Assembly: GCA_958298945.1 (NCBI GenBank)
Contig: OY282608.1
Span: 22,421,933-22,485,932, forward strand
Length of the DNA stretch: 64,000 bases
Origin: Atherix ibis
Taxonomy: Eukaryota; Arthropoda; Insecta; Diptera; Athericidae
Direction of reading: 5' to 3'
This document shows, in pieces, positions 28,031 to 42,660 of this stretch. The position numbers and the translations under genes were made by a program. The notes under the pieces were generated by a model. The model worked only from the letters and a program-made list of their open reading frames with translations, was not told the origin of the DNA and did no database searches. Position 1 is the first letter of the stretch. Every line of letters starts with the position of its first letter.

Positions 28031-30118
28031 CCAACAAACTAACAAACCAACAAACGAACTAACCAACAAACCAACAAACCAACAAGCCAACAAACTAACA
28101 AACCAACAAACGAACTAACCAACAAACCAACAAGCCAACAAGCCAACAAACCAACAAACCAACAAACCAACAAACTAACAAACCATCAAGCCAACAAACC
28201 AACAAACCAACAAGCCAACAAACCAACAAACCAACAAACCAACATGCCAACAAACCAACAAACTAAGTAGGCAACAAACCAACAAGACAACAAACCAACA
28301 AACCAACAAGCCAACAAACCAACAAACCAACAAGCCGACAAACCAACAAACCAACAAACCAACAAGACAACAAACCAACAACCGAATAAACCAACAAACC
28401 AAAAAACCAACAAACCAACAAACTAACAAACCAACAAACCAACAAACCAACAAGCCAACAAGCCAACAAGCCAACAAACCAAAAAACCAACAAGCCAACA
28501 AACCAGCAAGCCAACAAACCAACAAACCAACAAACCAAGTAACCAAAAAGCCAACAAGCTAACAAACCAACAAACCAACAAGCCAACAAGCCAACAAACC
28601 AACAAACCCACAAAGCAACAAGCCAACAACCCAACAAACCAACAAACCAACAAGCCGACAAACCAACAAACCAACAAGCCAACAAGCCAACAAACCAACA
28701 AACCAACAAACCAACAAGCCAACAAACCAACAAACCAACATGCCAAAAAACCAACAAACTAAGTAACCAACAAGCCAACAAACCAACAAACCAACAAGCC
28801 AACAAGCCAACAAACCAACAAACCAACAAGCCAACAAACCAACAAACCAACAAACCAACAAACCAACAAGCCAATAAACCAACAAACAAATAAACCAACA
28901 AGCCAACAAACCAACAAACCAACAAACCAACAAACCAACAAACTAACAAACCAACAAGCCAACAAACCAACAAACCAACAAGCCAACAAACCAACAAACC
29001 AACAAACCAACAAGCCAACAAGCCAACAAACCAACAAACCAACAAGCCAACAAACCAACAAACCAACAAACCAACATGCCAAAAAACCAACAAACTAAGT
29101 AACCAACAAACCAACAAACCAACAAACCAACAAGCCAACAAACCAACAAACAAATAAACCAACAAACCAACAAACCAACAAACCAAAAAACCAACAAACC
29201 AACAAGCCAACAAGCCAACAAACCGAAAAACGAACTAACCAACAAACCAACAAGCCAACAAGCCAACAAGCCAATAAACCAACAAACCAACACACGAACT
29301 AACCAACAAACCAACAAGCCAACCAGCCAACAAACCAACAAGCCAACAAACCAACAAACCAACAAACCAACAAACCAATAAGCCAACAACCAAACAAACC
29401 AACAAGCCAACAAGCCAACAAACCAACAAACCAACAAGCCTACAAACCAACAAACCAACAAACCAACAAACCAATAAGCCAACAACCAAACAAACCAACA
29501 AGCCAACAAGCCAACAAACCAACAAGCCAACAAGCCTACAAACCAACAAACCAACAAACCAACAAACCAACAAGCCAACAAACCAACAAACAAATAAACC
29601 AACAATCCAACAAACCAACAAACCAACAAACCAACAAACCAACAAACTAACAAACCAACAAGCCAACAAACCAACAAACCAACAAGCCAACAAACCAACA
29701 AACAAATAAACCAACAATCCAACAAACCAACAAACCAACAAACCAACAAACCAACAAGCCAACAAACCAACAAACCAACATGCCAAAAAACCAACAAACT
29801 AAGTAACCAACAAGCCAACAAACCAACAAACCAACAAGCCAACAAGCCAACAAGCCAACAAGCCAACAAGCCAACAAACCAACAAACCGACAACCAAACA
29901 AACCAACAAGCCAACAAGCCAACAAACCAACAAACCAACAAGCCTACAAACCAACAAACCAACAAACCAACAAACCAATAAGCCAACAACCAAACAAACC
30001 AACAAGCCAACAAGCCAACAAACCAACAAGCCAACAAGCCTACAAACCAACAAACCAACAAACCAACAAACCAACAAGCCAACAAACCAACAAACAAATA
30101 AACCAACAATCCAACAAA
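25455..30118 (+). repeat. About 4.65-kb higher-order repeat, copy 1
   Basis: Landmarks recur downstream at shifts of 4,664, 4,656, 4,631, 4,711, 4,647 and 4,639 bp. Examples are CATCAAACG at 25,496 and 30,160, and CAACCGAATAAACC near 28,380 and 33,091. Internally it holds two 1,864-1,888-bp-spaced sub-units. Most shift changes are whole units. The 25-bp step includes a one-base deletion, visible as CTAACAACC near 31,214 in copy 2. Confidence 0.75.
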
Positions 30119-33100
30119 CCAACAAACCAACAAACCAAAAAACCAACAAACCAACAAACCATCAAACGAACAAAGCAACAAGCCAACAAGCCAACAAACC
30201 AACAAACCAACAATCCAACAAACCAACAAACCAACAAGCCAACAAGCCAACAAACCAACAAACCAACAAACCAACAAGCCAACAAACCAACAAACCAACA
30301 AACCAACAAGCCAACAAACCAACAAACCAACAAACCAACAAACCAACAAACCAACAAACCAACAAACCAACAAACCAACAAACCAACAAGCCAACAAACC
30401 AACAAACCAACAAACCAACAAGCCAACAAACCAAAAAACAAATAAACTAACAAACCAACAAGCCAACAAACCAACAAACCAACAAGCCAACAAACGAACA
30501 AATCAACAAACCAATAAACCAACATGCCAACAAACTAACAAACCAACAAACCAACATGCCAACAAACCAACAAACTAAGTAACCAACAAGCCAACAAACC
30601 AACAAACCAACAAGCCAACAAGCCAACAAACAAATAAACCAACAAGCCAACAAACCAACAAACCAACAAACCAACAAGCCAACAAACCAACAAGCCAACA
30701 AACCAACAAACCAACAAACCAACAAGCCAACAAACCAACAAACCAACAAACCAACGAGCCAACAAACCAAGAAACAAATAAACCAACAAACCAACAAACC
30801 AACAAGCCAACAAACCAACAAGCCAACAAACTAACAAACCAACAAACGAACTAACCAACAAACCAACAAACCAACAAGCCAACAAACTAACAAACCAACA
30901 AACGAACTAACCAATAAACCAACAAGCCAACAAGCCAACAAACCAACAAACCAACAAACTAACAAACCATCAAGCCAACAAACCAACAAACCAACAAGCC
31001 AACAAACCAACAAACCAACAAACCAACATGCCAACAAACCAACAAACTAAGTAACCAACAAACCAACAAGCCAACAAACCAACAAACCAACAAGCCAACA
31101 AACCAACAAACCAACAAGCCGACAAACCAACAAACCAACAAACCAACAAGACAACAAACCAACAACCAAATAAACCAACAAACCAAAAAACCAACAAACC
31201 AACAAACCAACAAACTAACAACCAACAAACCAACAAACCAACAAGCCAACAAGCCAACAAGCCAACAAACCAAAAAACCAACAAGCCAAGAAACCAGCAA
31301 GCCAACAAACCAACAAACCAACAAACCAAGTAACCAAAAAGCAAACAAGCTAACAAACCAACAAGCCAACAAGCCAACAAACCAACAAACCCACAAAGCA
31401 ACAAGCCAACAACCCAACAAACCAACAAACCAACAAGCCGACAAACCAACAAATCAACAAACCAACAAGCCAACAAGCCAACAAGCCAAAAAACCAACAA
31501 ACTAAGTAACCAACAAGCCAACAAACCAACAAACCAACAAGCCAACAAGCCAACAAACCAACAAACCAACAAGCCAACAAACCAACAAACCAACAAACCA
31601 ACAAACCAACAAGCCAATAAACCAACAAACAAATAAACCAACAAGCCAACAAACCAACAAACCAACAAACCAACAAACCAACAAACTAACAAACCAACAA
31701 GCCAACAAACCAACAAACCAACAAGCCAACAAACCAACAAACCAACAAACCAACAAGCCAACAAGCCAACAAACCAACAAACCAACAAGCCAACAAACCA
31801 ACAAACCAACAAACCAACATGCCAAAAAACCAACAAACTAAGTAACCAACAAACCAACAAACCAACAAACCAACAAGCCAACAAACCAACAAACAAATAA
31901 ACCAACAAACCAACAAACCAACAAACCAAAAAACCAACAAACCAACAAGCCAACAAGCCAACAAACCGAAAAACGAACTAACCAACAAACCAACAAGCCA
32001 ACAAGCCAACAAGCCAATAAACCAACACACGAACTAACCAACAAACCAACAAGCCAACCAGCCAACAAACCAACAAGCCAACAAACCAACAAACCAACAA
32101 ACCAACAAACCAATAAGCCAACAACCAAACAAACCAACAAGCCAACAAGCCAACAAACCAACAAACCAACAAGCCAACAAACCAACAAACCAACAAACCA
32201 ACAAACCAACAAGCCAACAAACCAACAAACAAATAAACCAACAATCCAACAAACCAACAAACCAACAAACCAACAAACCAACAAACTAACAAACCAACAA
32301 GCCAACAAACCAACAAACCAACAAACCAACAAACCAACAAGCCAATAAACCAACAAACAAATAAACCAACAAGCCAACAAACCAACAAACCAACAAACCA
32401 ACAAACCAACAAACTAACAAACCAACAAGCCAACAAACCAACAAGCCAACAAGCCAACAAGCCAACAAACCAAAAAACCAACAAGCCAACAAACCAGCAA
32501 GCCAACAAACCAACAAACCAACAAACCAAGTAACCAAAAAGCCAACAAGCTAACAAACCAACAAACCAACAAGCCAACAAGCCAACAAACCAACAAACCC
32601 ACAAAGCAACAAGCCAACAACCCAACAAACCAACAAACCAACAAGCCGACAAACCAACAAACCAACAAGCCAACAAGCCAACAAACCAACAAACCAACAA
32701 ACCAACAAGCCAACAAACCAACAAACCAACATGCCAAAAAACCAACAAACTCAGTAACCAACAAGCCAACAAACCAACAAACCAACAAGCCAACAAACCA
32801 ACAAACCAACAAGCCAACAAGCCAACAAACAAATAAACCAACAAACCAACAAACCAACAAACCAACAAACCAACAAACCAACAAACTAACAAACCATCAA
32901 GCCAACAAACCAACAAACCAACAAGCCAACAAACCAACAAACCAACAAACCAACATGCCAACAAACCAACAAACTAAGTAGCCAACAAACCAACAAGACA
33001 ACAAACCAACAAACCAACAAGCCAACAAACCAACAAACCAACAAGCCGACAAACCAACAAACCAACAAACCAACAAGACAACAAACCAACAACCGAATAA

Positions 33101-34530
33101 ACCAACAAACCAAAAAACCAACAAACCAACAAACTAACAAACCAACAAACCAACAAACCAACAAGCCAACAAGCCAACAAGCCAACAAACCAAAAAACCA
33201 ACAAGCCAACAAACCAGCAAGCCAACAAACCAACAAACCAACAAACCAAGTAACCAAAAAGCCAACAAGCTAACAAACCAACAAACCAACAAGCCAACAA
33301 GCCAACAAACCAACAAACCCACAAAGCAACAAGCCAACAACCCAACAAACCAACAAACCAACAAGCCGACAAACCAACAAACCAACAAGCCAACAAGCCA
33401 ACAAACCAACAAACCAACAAACCAACAAGCCAACAAACCAACAAACCAACATGCCAAAAAACCAACAAACTAAGTAACCAACAAGCCAACAAACCAACAA
33501 ACCAACAAGCCAACAAGCCAACAAACCAACAAACCAACAAGCCAACAAACCAACAAACCAACAAACCAACAAACCAACAAGCCAATAAACCAACAAACAA
33601 ATAAACCAACAAGCCAACAAACCAACAAACCAACAAACCAACAAACCAACAAACTAACAAACCAACAAGCCAACAAACCAACAAGCCAACAAGCCAACAA
33701 GCCAACAAACCAACAAACCAACATGCCAAAAAACCAACAAACTAAGTAACCAACAAACCAACAAACCAACAAACCAACAAGCCAACAAACCAACAAACAA
33801 ATAAACCAACAAACCAACAAACCAACAAACCAAAAAACCAACAAACCAACAAGCCAACAAGCCAACAAACCGAAAAACGAACTAACCAACAAACCAACAA
33901 GCCAACAAGCCAACAAGCCAATAAACCAACAAACCAACACACGAACTAACCAACAAACCAACAAGCCAACCAGCCAACAAACCAACAAGCCAACAAACCA
34001 ACAAACCAACAAACCAATAAGCCAACAACCAAACAAACCAACAAGCCAACAAGCCAACAAACCAACAAACCAACAAGCCTACAAACCAACAAACCAACAA
34101 ACCAACAAACCAATAAGCCAACAACCAAACAAACCAACAAGCCAACAAGCCAACAAACCAACAAGCCAACAAGCCTACAAACCAACAAACCAACAAACCA
34201 ACAAACCAACAAGCCAACAAACCAACAAACAAATAAACCAACAATCCAACAAACCAACAAACCAACAAACCAACAAACCAACAAACTAACAAACCAACAA
34301 GCCAACAAACCAACAAACCAACAAGCCAACAAACCAACAAACAAATAAACCAACAATCCAACAAACCAACAAACCAACAAACCAACAAACCAACAAGCCA
34401 ACAAACCAACAAACCAACATGCCAAAAAACCAACAAACTAAGTAACCAACAAGCCAACAAACCAACAAACCAACAAGCCAACAAGCCAACAAGCCAACAA
34501 GCCAACAAACCAACAAACCGACAAACCAAC
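30119..34530 (+). repeat. About 4.65-kb higher-order repeat, copy 2
   Basis: This is the tandem copy of 25,455-30,118. The left join is visible near 30.12 kb, where a CAATCCAAC context switches to CAAACCAAAAAACC followed by CATCAAACGAACAAAGC. The right end is near 34.53 kb, after a shared CAAACCGAC landmark. There this copy passes into X-type sequence, whereas copy 1 continues with CAACCAAACAAACC. Confidence 0.75.
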
Positions 34531-34559
34531 AAACCAACAAGCCAACAAACCAACAAACC

Positions 34560-36420
34560 AACAAACCAAGTAACCAAAAAGCCAACAAACTAACAAACCA
34601 ACAAGCCAACAAGCCAACAAACCAACAAACCAACAAAGCAACAAACCAACAAACCAACAAACCAACAAACGAACAAGCCAATAAGCCAACAAACCAACAA
34701 ACCAACAAGCCAACAAGCCAACAAACCAACAAACCAACAAGCCAACAAACCAACAAACCAACAAACCAAGAAACCAACAAACCAAGAAACCAACAAACCA
34801 ACAAACCAACAAACCAACAAACAAACAAACCAACAAGTCAACAAGCCAACAAACCAATAAACTAACAAATCAACAAGCCAACAAACCAACAAACCAACAA
34901 GCCAACAAGCCAACAAACCAACAAACCAAGTAACCAAAAAGCCAATAAACTAACAAACCAACAAGCCAACAAACTAACAAGCCAACAAACCAACAAACAA
35001 ATAAACCAACAAACCAACAAACCAACAAACCAACAAACCAACAAACCAACAAACCAACAAACCAACAAACCAACAAGCCAACAAGCCAACAAGCCAACAA
35101 GCCAACAAACCAACAAACCGACAAACCAACAAACCAACAAACCAACAAGCCAACAAACCAACAAACCAACAAACCAACATGCCAACAAATCAACAAACAA
35201 AGTAACCAACAAGCCAACAGACCAACAAACCAACAAGCCAACAAGCCAACAAACCAACAAACCAACAAGCCAACAAGCCAACAAACCAACAAACAAATAA
35301 ACCAACAAACCAACAAACCAACAAACCAACAAACCAACAAACTAACAAACCAACAAGCCAACAAACCAACAAACCAACAAGCCAACAAACCAACAAACCA
35401 ACAAACCAACAAGCCAACAAGCCAACAAACCAACAAACCAACAAACCAACAAACCAACAAACTAACAAACCAACAAGCCAACAAACCAACAAACCAACAA
35501 GCCAACAAACCAACAAACCAACAAACCAACAAGCCAACAAGCCAACAAACCAACAAACCAACAAACCAACAAACCAAGAAGCCAACAGACCAACAAACCA
35601 ACAAGCCAACAAGCCAACAAACCAACAAACAAATAAACCAACAAACCAACAAACAAATAAACCAACAAACCAACAAACCAACAAGCCAACAAACCAACAA
35701 ACCGACAAACCAACAAGCCAACAAACCAACAAGCCAACAAACCAACAAACTAACAAGTCAACAAACCAACAAACAAATAAACCAACAAACCAACAAACCA
35801 ACAAGCCAACAAGCCAACAAGCCAACAAACTAACAATCCAACAAACGAACTAACCAACAAACCAACAAGCCAACAAGCCAACAAACCAACAAACCAACAA
35901 ACGAACTAACCAACAAACCAACAAGCCAATAAGCCAACAAACCAACAAACCAACAAACCAACAAACTAACAAACTAACAAACCAACAAGCCAACAAACCA
36001 ACAAACCAACAAGCCAACAAACCAGCAAACCAACAAACCAACATGCCAACAAACCAACAAACTAAGTAACCAAAAAGCCAACAAACCAACAAACCAAGAA
36101 GCCAACAAACCAACAAGCCAACAAACCAACAAACCAACAAACCAAGTAACCAAAAAGCCAACAAACGAACAAACCAACAAGCCAACAAGCCAACAAACCA
36201 ACAAACCAACAAAGCAACAAACCAACAAACCAACAAACCAACAAACCAACAAGCCAATAAGCCAACAAACCAACAAACCAACAAGCCAACAAGCCAACAA
36301 ACCAACAAACCAACAAGCCAACAAACCAACAAACCAACAAACCAAAAAACCAACAAACCAACAAACCAACAAACCAACAAACCAACAAACCAACAAACCA
36401 ACAAGCCAACAAGCCAACAA
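34560..36420 (+). repeat. Compound unit, segment X, copy 3 (shortened)
   Basis: From about 34,560 the landmarks match 20.26-20.9 kb at a shift of 14,303 bp. From about 35.6 kb they match 23.9-24.7 kb at 11,735 bp (CAAGTCAAC at about 35,755 against 24,020). This is therefore a third X-type block, carrying pieces of both versions of X found upstream. Confidence 0.7.
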
Positions 36421-38368
36421 ATCAACAAACTAACAAATCAACAAGCCAACAAACCAACAAACCAACAAGCCAACAAGCCAACAAGCCAACAAACCAACAA
36501 ACCAAGTAACCAAAAAGCCAATAAACTAACAAACAAACAAGCCAACAAACCAACAAACCAACAAGCCAACAAGCCAACAAGCCAACAAACCAACAAACCA
36601 AGTAACCAAAAAGCCAATAAACTAACAAACAAACAAGCCAACAAACCATCAAGCCAACAAGCCAACAAACCAACAAACCAACAAAGCAACAAACCAACAA
36701 ACCAACAAACCAACAAACCAACAAACTAACAAACCAACAAGCCACCAAACCAACAAACCAACAAGCCAACAAACCAACAAACCAACAAACCAACAAGCCA
36801 ACAAGCCAACAAACCAACAAACCAACAAGCCAACAAACCAACAAACCAACAAACCAACATGCCAACAAACCAACAAACTAAGTAACCAACAAGCCAACAA
36901 ACCAAGAAGCCAACAAACCAACAAACCAACAAACCAACAAGCCAACAAACCAACAAACCAACAAACCAACAAGCCAACAAACCAACAAACAAATAAACCA
37001 ACAAACCAACAAACCAACAAACCAACAAACCAACAAACCAACAAACCAACAAACCTACAAAACAAAAAACCAACAAACCAACAAACCAACAAGCCAACAA
37101 ACCAACAAATCAACAAACCAACAAGCCAACAAACCAACAAACAAATAAACCAACAAACCAACAAACCAACAAACCAACAAACCAACAAACCAAAAAACCA
37201 ACAAACCAACAAGCCAACAAGCGAACAAACCAACAAACTAACAAACCAACAAACCAACAAACCAACAAACCAACAAGCCAACAAGCCAACAAACCAACAA
37301 ACCAACAAACCAAAAAACCAACAAACCAACAAACCAACAAACGAACAAAGCAACAAGCCAACAAGCCAACAAACCAACAAACCAACAATCCAACAAACCA
37401 ACAAACCAACAAGCCAACAAGCCAACAAACCAACAAACCAACAAACCAACAAGCCAACAAACCAACAAACCAACAAGCCAACAAACCAACAAACCAACAA
37501 ACCAACAAACCAACAAACCAACAAACCAACAAACCAACAAACCAACAAACCAACAAACCAACAAGCCAACAAACCAACAAACCAACAAACCAACAAGCCA
37601 ACAAACCAAAAAACAAATAAACTAACAAACCAACAAGCCAACAAACCAACAAACCAACAAGCCAACAAACGAACAAACCAACAAACCAATAAACCAACAT
37701 GCCAACAAACTAACAAACCAACAAACCAACATGCCAACAAACCAACAAACTAAGTAACCAACAAGCCAACAAACCAACAAACCAACAAGCCAACAAGCCA
37801 ACAAACAAATAAACCAACAAGCCAACAAACCAACAAACCAACAAACCAACAAGCCAACAAACCAACAAGCCAACAAACCAACAAACCAACAAACCAACAA
37901 ACCAACAAGCCAACAAACCAACAAACCAACAAACCAACGAGCCAACAAACCAAGAAACAAATAAACCAACAAACCAACAAACCAACAAGCCAACAAACCA
38001 ACAAGCCAACAAACTAACAAACCAACAAACGAACTAACCAACAAACCAACAAACCAACAAGCCAACAAACTAACAAACCAACAAACGAACTAACCAACAA
38101 ACCAACAAGCCAACAAGCCAACAAACCAACAAACCAACAAACTAACAAACCATCAAGCCAACAAACCAACAAACCAACAAGCCAACAAACCAACAAACCA
38201 ACAAACCAACATGCCAACAAACCAACAAACTAAGTAACCAACAAACCAACAAGCCAACAAACCAACAAACCAACAAGCCAACAAACCAACAAACCAACAA
38301 GCCGACAAACCAACAAACCAACAAACCAACAAGACAACAAACCAACAACCAAATAAACCAACAAACCA
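36420..38368 (+). repeat. Compound unit, segment Y, copy 3 (truncated)
   Basis: This matches 24.7-26.52 kb at a shift that settles at 11,839 bp. It includes CTACAAAACAAAAAACC near 37,055 and the series of CGAACTAACC variants near 38,030-38,095. The CATCAAACG landmark expected near 37,335 has become CAACAAACG. The match stops near 38,368, where Y-type sequence gives way to a new segment. Confidence 0.7.
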
Positions 38369-39941
38369 ACATGCCAACAAACCAACAAACTAAATAACCA
38401 TTAAGCCAACAAACCAACAAACCAACAACCCAACAAGCTAACAAACCAACAAGCCAACAAGCCAACAAACCAACAAACCAACAAACCAACAAACTAAGTA
38501 ACCAACAAGCCAACAAACCAACAAACCAACGAGCCAACAAGCCAACAAGCCAACAAACCAACAAACTAATAAACCAACAAACGAACTAACCAACAAACTA
38601 AGTAACCAACAAGCCAACAAACCAACAAACCAACAAGCCAACAAGCCAACAAACCAACAAACCAACAACCCAACAAACCAACAAACCAACAAACCAAAAA
38701 ACCAACAAACCAACAAACCAACAAACCAACAAACCAACAAACCAACAAACCAACAAGCCAACAAGCATACAAACCATTAACCCAACAAACCAACAAACCA
38801 ACAAACCAAAAAACCAACAAACCAACAAACCAACAAACCAACAAACCAACAAACCAACAAACCAACAAACCAACAAGCCAACAAGCCAACAAACCAACAA
38901 ACCAACAAACCAACAAGCCAACAAACCAACAAGCCAACAAACCAAAAAACCCAAAAAACCAACAAACCAACAAACCAACAAACTAAGTAACCAACAATCC
39001 AACAAACCAACAAACCAACAAGCCAACAAGCCAACAAACCAACAAACCAACAAGCCAACAAACCAACAAACCAACAAACCTACATGCCAACAAACCAACA
39101 AACTAAGTAACCAACCAGCCAAAAACCAACAAACCAACAAGCCAACAAGCCAACAAACCAACAAACCAACAAGTCAACAAACCAACAAACAAACAAACCA
39201 ACAAACCAACAAGCCAACAAACCAACAAACAAATAAACCAACAAACCAACAAACCAAAAAACCAACAACTTAACAAGCCACCAAGCCAACAAACAAACAA
39301 ACTAACAAACCAACAAACGAACTAACCAACAAACCAACAAGCCAAGAAGCCAACAAACCAACAAACCAACAAACCAACAAACTAAGTAACCAACAAGCCA
39401 ACAAACCAACAAACCAACAAGCCAACAAGCCAACAAACCAACAAACCAACAAGCCAACAAACCAACAAACCAACAAGCCAACAAACCAACAAACCAACAA
39501 ACCAAAAAACCAACAAACCAACAAACCAACAAACCAACAAACCAGCAAGCCAACAGAAAAACAAACCAACAAACCAACAAACCAAGTAACCAAAAAGCCA
39601 ACAAACTAACAAACCAACAAGCCAACAAGCCAACAAACCAACAAGCCAACAAACCAACAAACCAACAAAGCAACAAGCCAACAAGCCAACAAACCAACAA
39701 ACCAACAAGCCAACAAACAACAAACCAACAAACCAGCAAGCCAACAAACCAACAAACCAACAAACCAAGTAACCAAAAAGCCAACAAAGTAACAAACCAA
39801 CAAGCCAACAAGCCAACAAACCAACAAAGCAACAAACAAACAAGCCAGCAAACCAACAAACAAATAAACCAACAAACCAACAAACCAACAAATCAACAAA
39901 CCAACAAACCAAAAAACCAACAAACCAACAAGCCAACAAGC
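37295..39941 (+). repeat. 2.65-2.70-kb higher-order repeat, copy 1
   Basis: Landmarks recur at a shift of 2,647 bp up to about 38.59 kb and at 2,703 bp afterwards. They include AAACGAACAAAGC near 37,340, CTAAATAACCATTAAGCC near 38,389, CATTAACCCAAC near 38,776 and CAGAAAAACAAACC near 39,553. The second half (from about 38.37 kb) is a segment type not seen further left. Confidence 0.85.
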
Positions 39942-42660
39942 CAACAAACCAACAAACCAAAAAACCAACAAACCAACAAACCAACAAACGAACAAAGCAA
40001 CAAGCCAACAAGCCAACAAACCAACAAACCAACAATCCAACAAACCAACAAACCAACAAGCCAACAAGCCAACAAACCAACAAACCAACAAACCAACAAG
40101 CCAACAAACCAACAAACCAACAAGCCAACAAACCAACAAACCAACAAACCAACAAACCAACAAACCAACAAACCAACAAACCAACAAACCAACAAACCAA
40201 CAAACCAACAAGCCAACAAACCAACAAACCAACAAACCAACAAGCCAACAAACCAAAAAACAAATAAACTAACAAACCAACAAGCCAACAAACCAACAAA
40301 CCAACAAGCCAACAAACGAACAAACCAACAAACCAATAAACCAACATGCCAACAAACTAACAAACCAACAAACCAACATGCCAACAAACCAACAAACTAA
40401 GTAACCAACAAGCCAACAAACCAACAAACCAACAAGCCAACAAGCCAACAAACAAATAAACCAACAAGCCAACAAACCAACAAACCAACAAACCAACAAG
40501 CCAACAAACCAACAAGCCAACAAACCAACAAACCAACAAACCAACAAACCAACAAGCCAACAAACCAACAAACCAACAAACCAACGAGCCAACAAACCAA
40601 GAAACAAATAAACCAACAAACCAACAAACCAACAAGCCAACAAACCAACAAGCCAACAAACTAACAAACCAACAAACGAACTAACCAACAAACCAACAAA
40701 CCAACAAGCCAACAAACTAACAAACCAACAAACGAACTAACCAACAAACCAACAAGCCAACAAGCCAACAAACCAACAAACCAACAAACTAACAAACCAT
40801 CAAGCCAACAAACCAACAAACCAACAAGCCAACAAACCAACAAACCAACAAACCAACATGCCAACAAACCAACAAACTAAGTAACCAACAAACCAACAAG
40901 CCAACAAACCAACAAACCAACAAGCCAACAAACCAACAAACCAACAAGCCGACAAACCAACAAACCAACAAACCAACAAGACAACAAACCAACAACCAAA
41001 TAAACCAACAAACCAACATGCCAACAAACCAACAAACTAAATAACCATTAAGCCAACAAACCAACAAACCAACAACCCAACAAGCTAACAAACCAACAAG
41101 CCAACAAGCCAACAAACCAACAAACCAACAAACCAACAAACTAAGTAACCAACAAGCCAACAAACCAACAAACCAACGAGCCAACAAGCCAACAAGCCAA
41201 CAAACCAACAAACTAATAAACCAACAAACGAACTAACCAACAAACCAACAAGCCAACAAGCCAACAAACCAGCAAATTAACAAACCAACAAACCAACAAA
41301 CTAAGTAACCAACAAGCCAACAAACCAACAAACCAACAAGCCAACAAGCCAACAAACCAACAAACCAACAACCCAACAAACCAACAAACCAACAAACCAA
41401 AAAACCAACAAACCAACAAACCAACAAACCAACAAACCAACAAACCAACAAACCAACAAGCCAACAAGCATACAAACCATTAACCCAACAAACCAACAAA
41501 CCAACAAACCAAAAAACCAACAAACCAACAAACCAACAAACCAACAAACCAACAAACCAACAAACCAACAAACCAACAAGCCAACAAGCCAACAAACCAA
41601 CAAACCAACAAACCAACAAGCCAACAAACCAACAAGCCAACAAACCAAAAAACCCAAAAAACCAACAAACCAACAAACCAACAAACTAAGTAACCAACAA
41701 TCCAACAAACCAACAAACCAACAAGCCAACAAGCCAACAAACCAACAAACCAACAAGCCAACAAACCAACAAACCAACAAACCTACATGCCAACAAACCA
41801 ACAAACTAAGTAACCAACCAGCCAAAAACCAACAAACCAACAAGCCAACAAGCCAACAAACCAACAAACCAACAAGTCAACAAACCAACAAACAAACAAA
41901 CCAACAAACCAACAAGCCAACAAACCAACAAACAAATAAACCAACAAACCAACAAACCAAAAAACCAACAACTTAACAAGCCACCAAGCCAACAAACAAA
42001 CAAACTAACAAACCAACAAACGAACTAACCAACAAACCAACAAGCCAAGAAGCCAACAAACCAACAAACCAACAAACCAACAAACTAAGTAACCAACAAG
42101 CCAACAAACCAACAAACCAACAAGCCAACAAGCCAACAAACCAACAAACCAACAAGCCAACAAACCAACAAACCAACAAGCCAACAAACCAACAAACCAA
42201 CAAACCAAAAAACCAACAAACCAACAAACCAACAAACCAACAAACCAGCAAGCCAACAGAAAAACAAACCAACAAACCAACAAACCAAGTAACCAAAAAG
42301 CCAACAAACTAACAAACCAACAAGCCAACAAGCCAACAAACCAACAAGCCAACAAACCAACAAACCAACAAAGCAACAAGCCAACAAGCCAACAAACCAA
42401 CAAACCAACAAGCCAACAAACAACAAACCAACAAACCAGCAAGCCAACAAACCAACAAACCAACAAACCAAGTAACCAAAAAGCCAACAAAGTAACAAAC
42501 CAACAAGCCAACAAGCCAACAAACCAACAAAGCAACAAACAAACAAGCCAGCAAACCAACAAACAAATAAACCAACAAACCAACAAACCAACAAATCAAC
42601 AAACCAACAAACCAAAAAACCAACAAACCAACAAGCCAACAAGCCAACAAACCAACAAAC
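39942..42660 (+). repeat. 2.65-2.70-kb higher-order repeat, copy 2
   Basis: This is the tandem copy of 37,295-39,941. It carries an extra 56 bp (seven 8-bp units) near 41,240-41,297, including a CCAGCAAATTAAC stretch absent from copy 1. The match ends at about 42,660, where CTAACAAACCATCAAACG follows instead of CCAAAAAACC. Confidence 0.85.
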
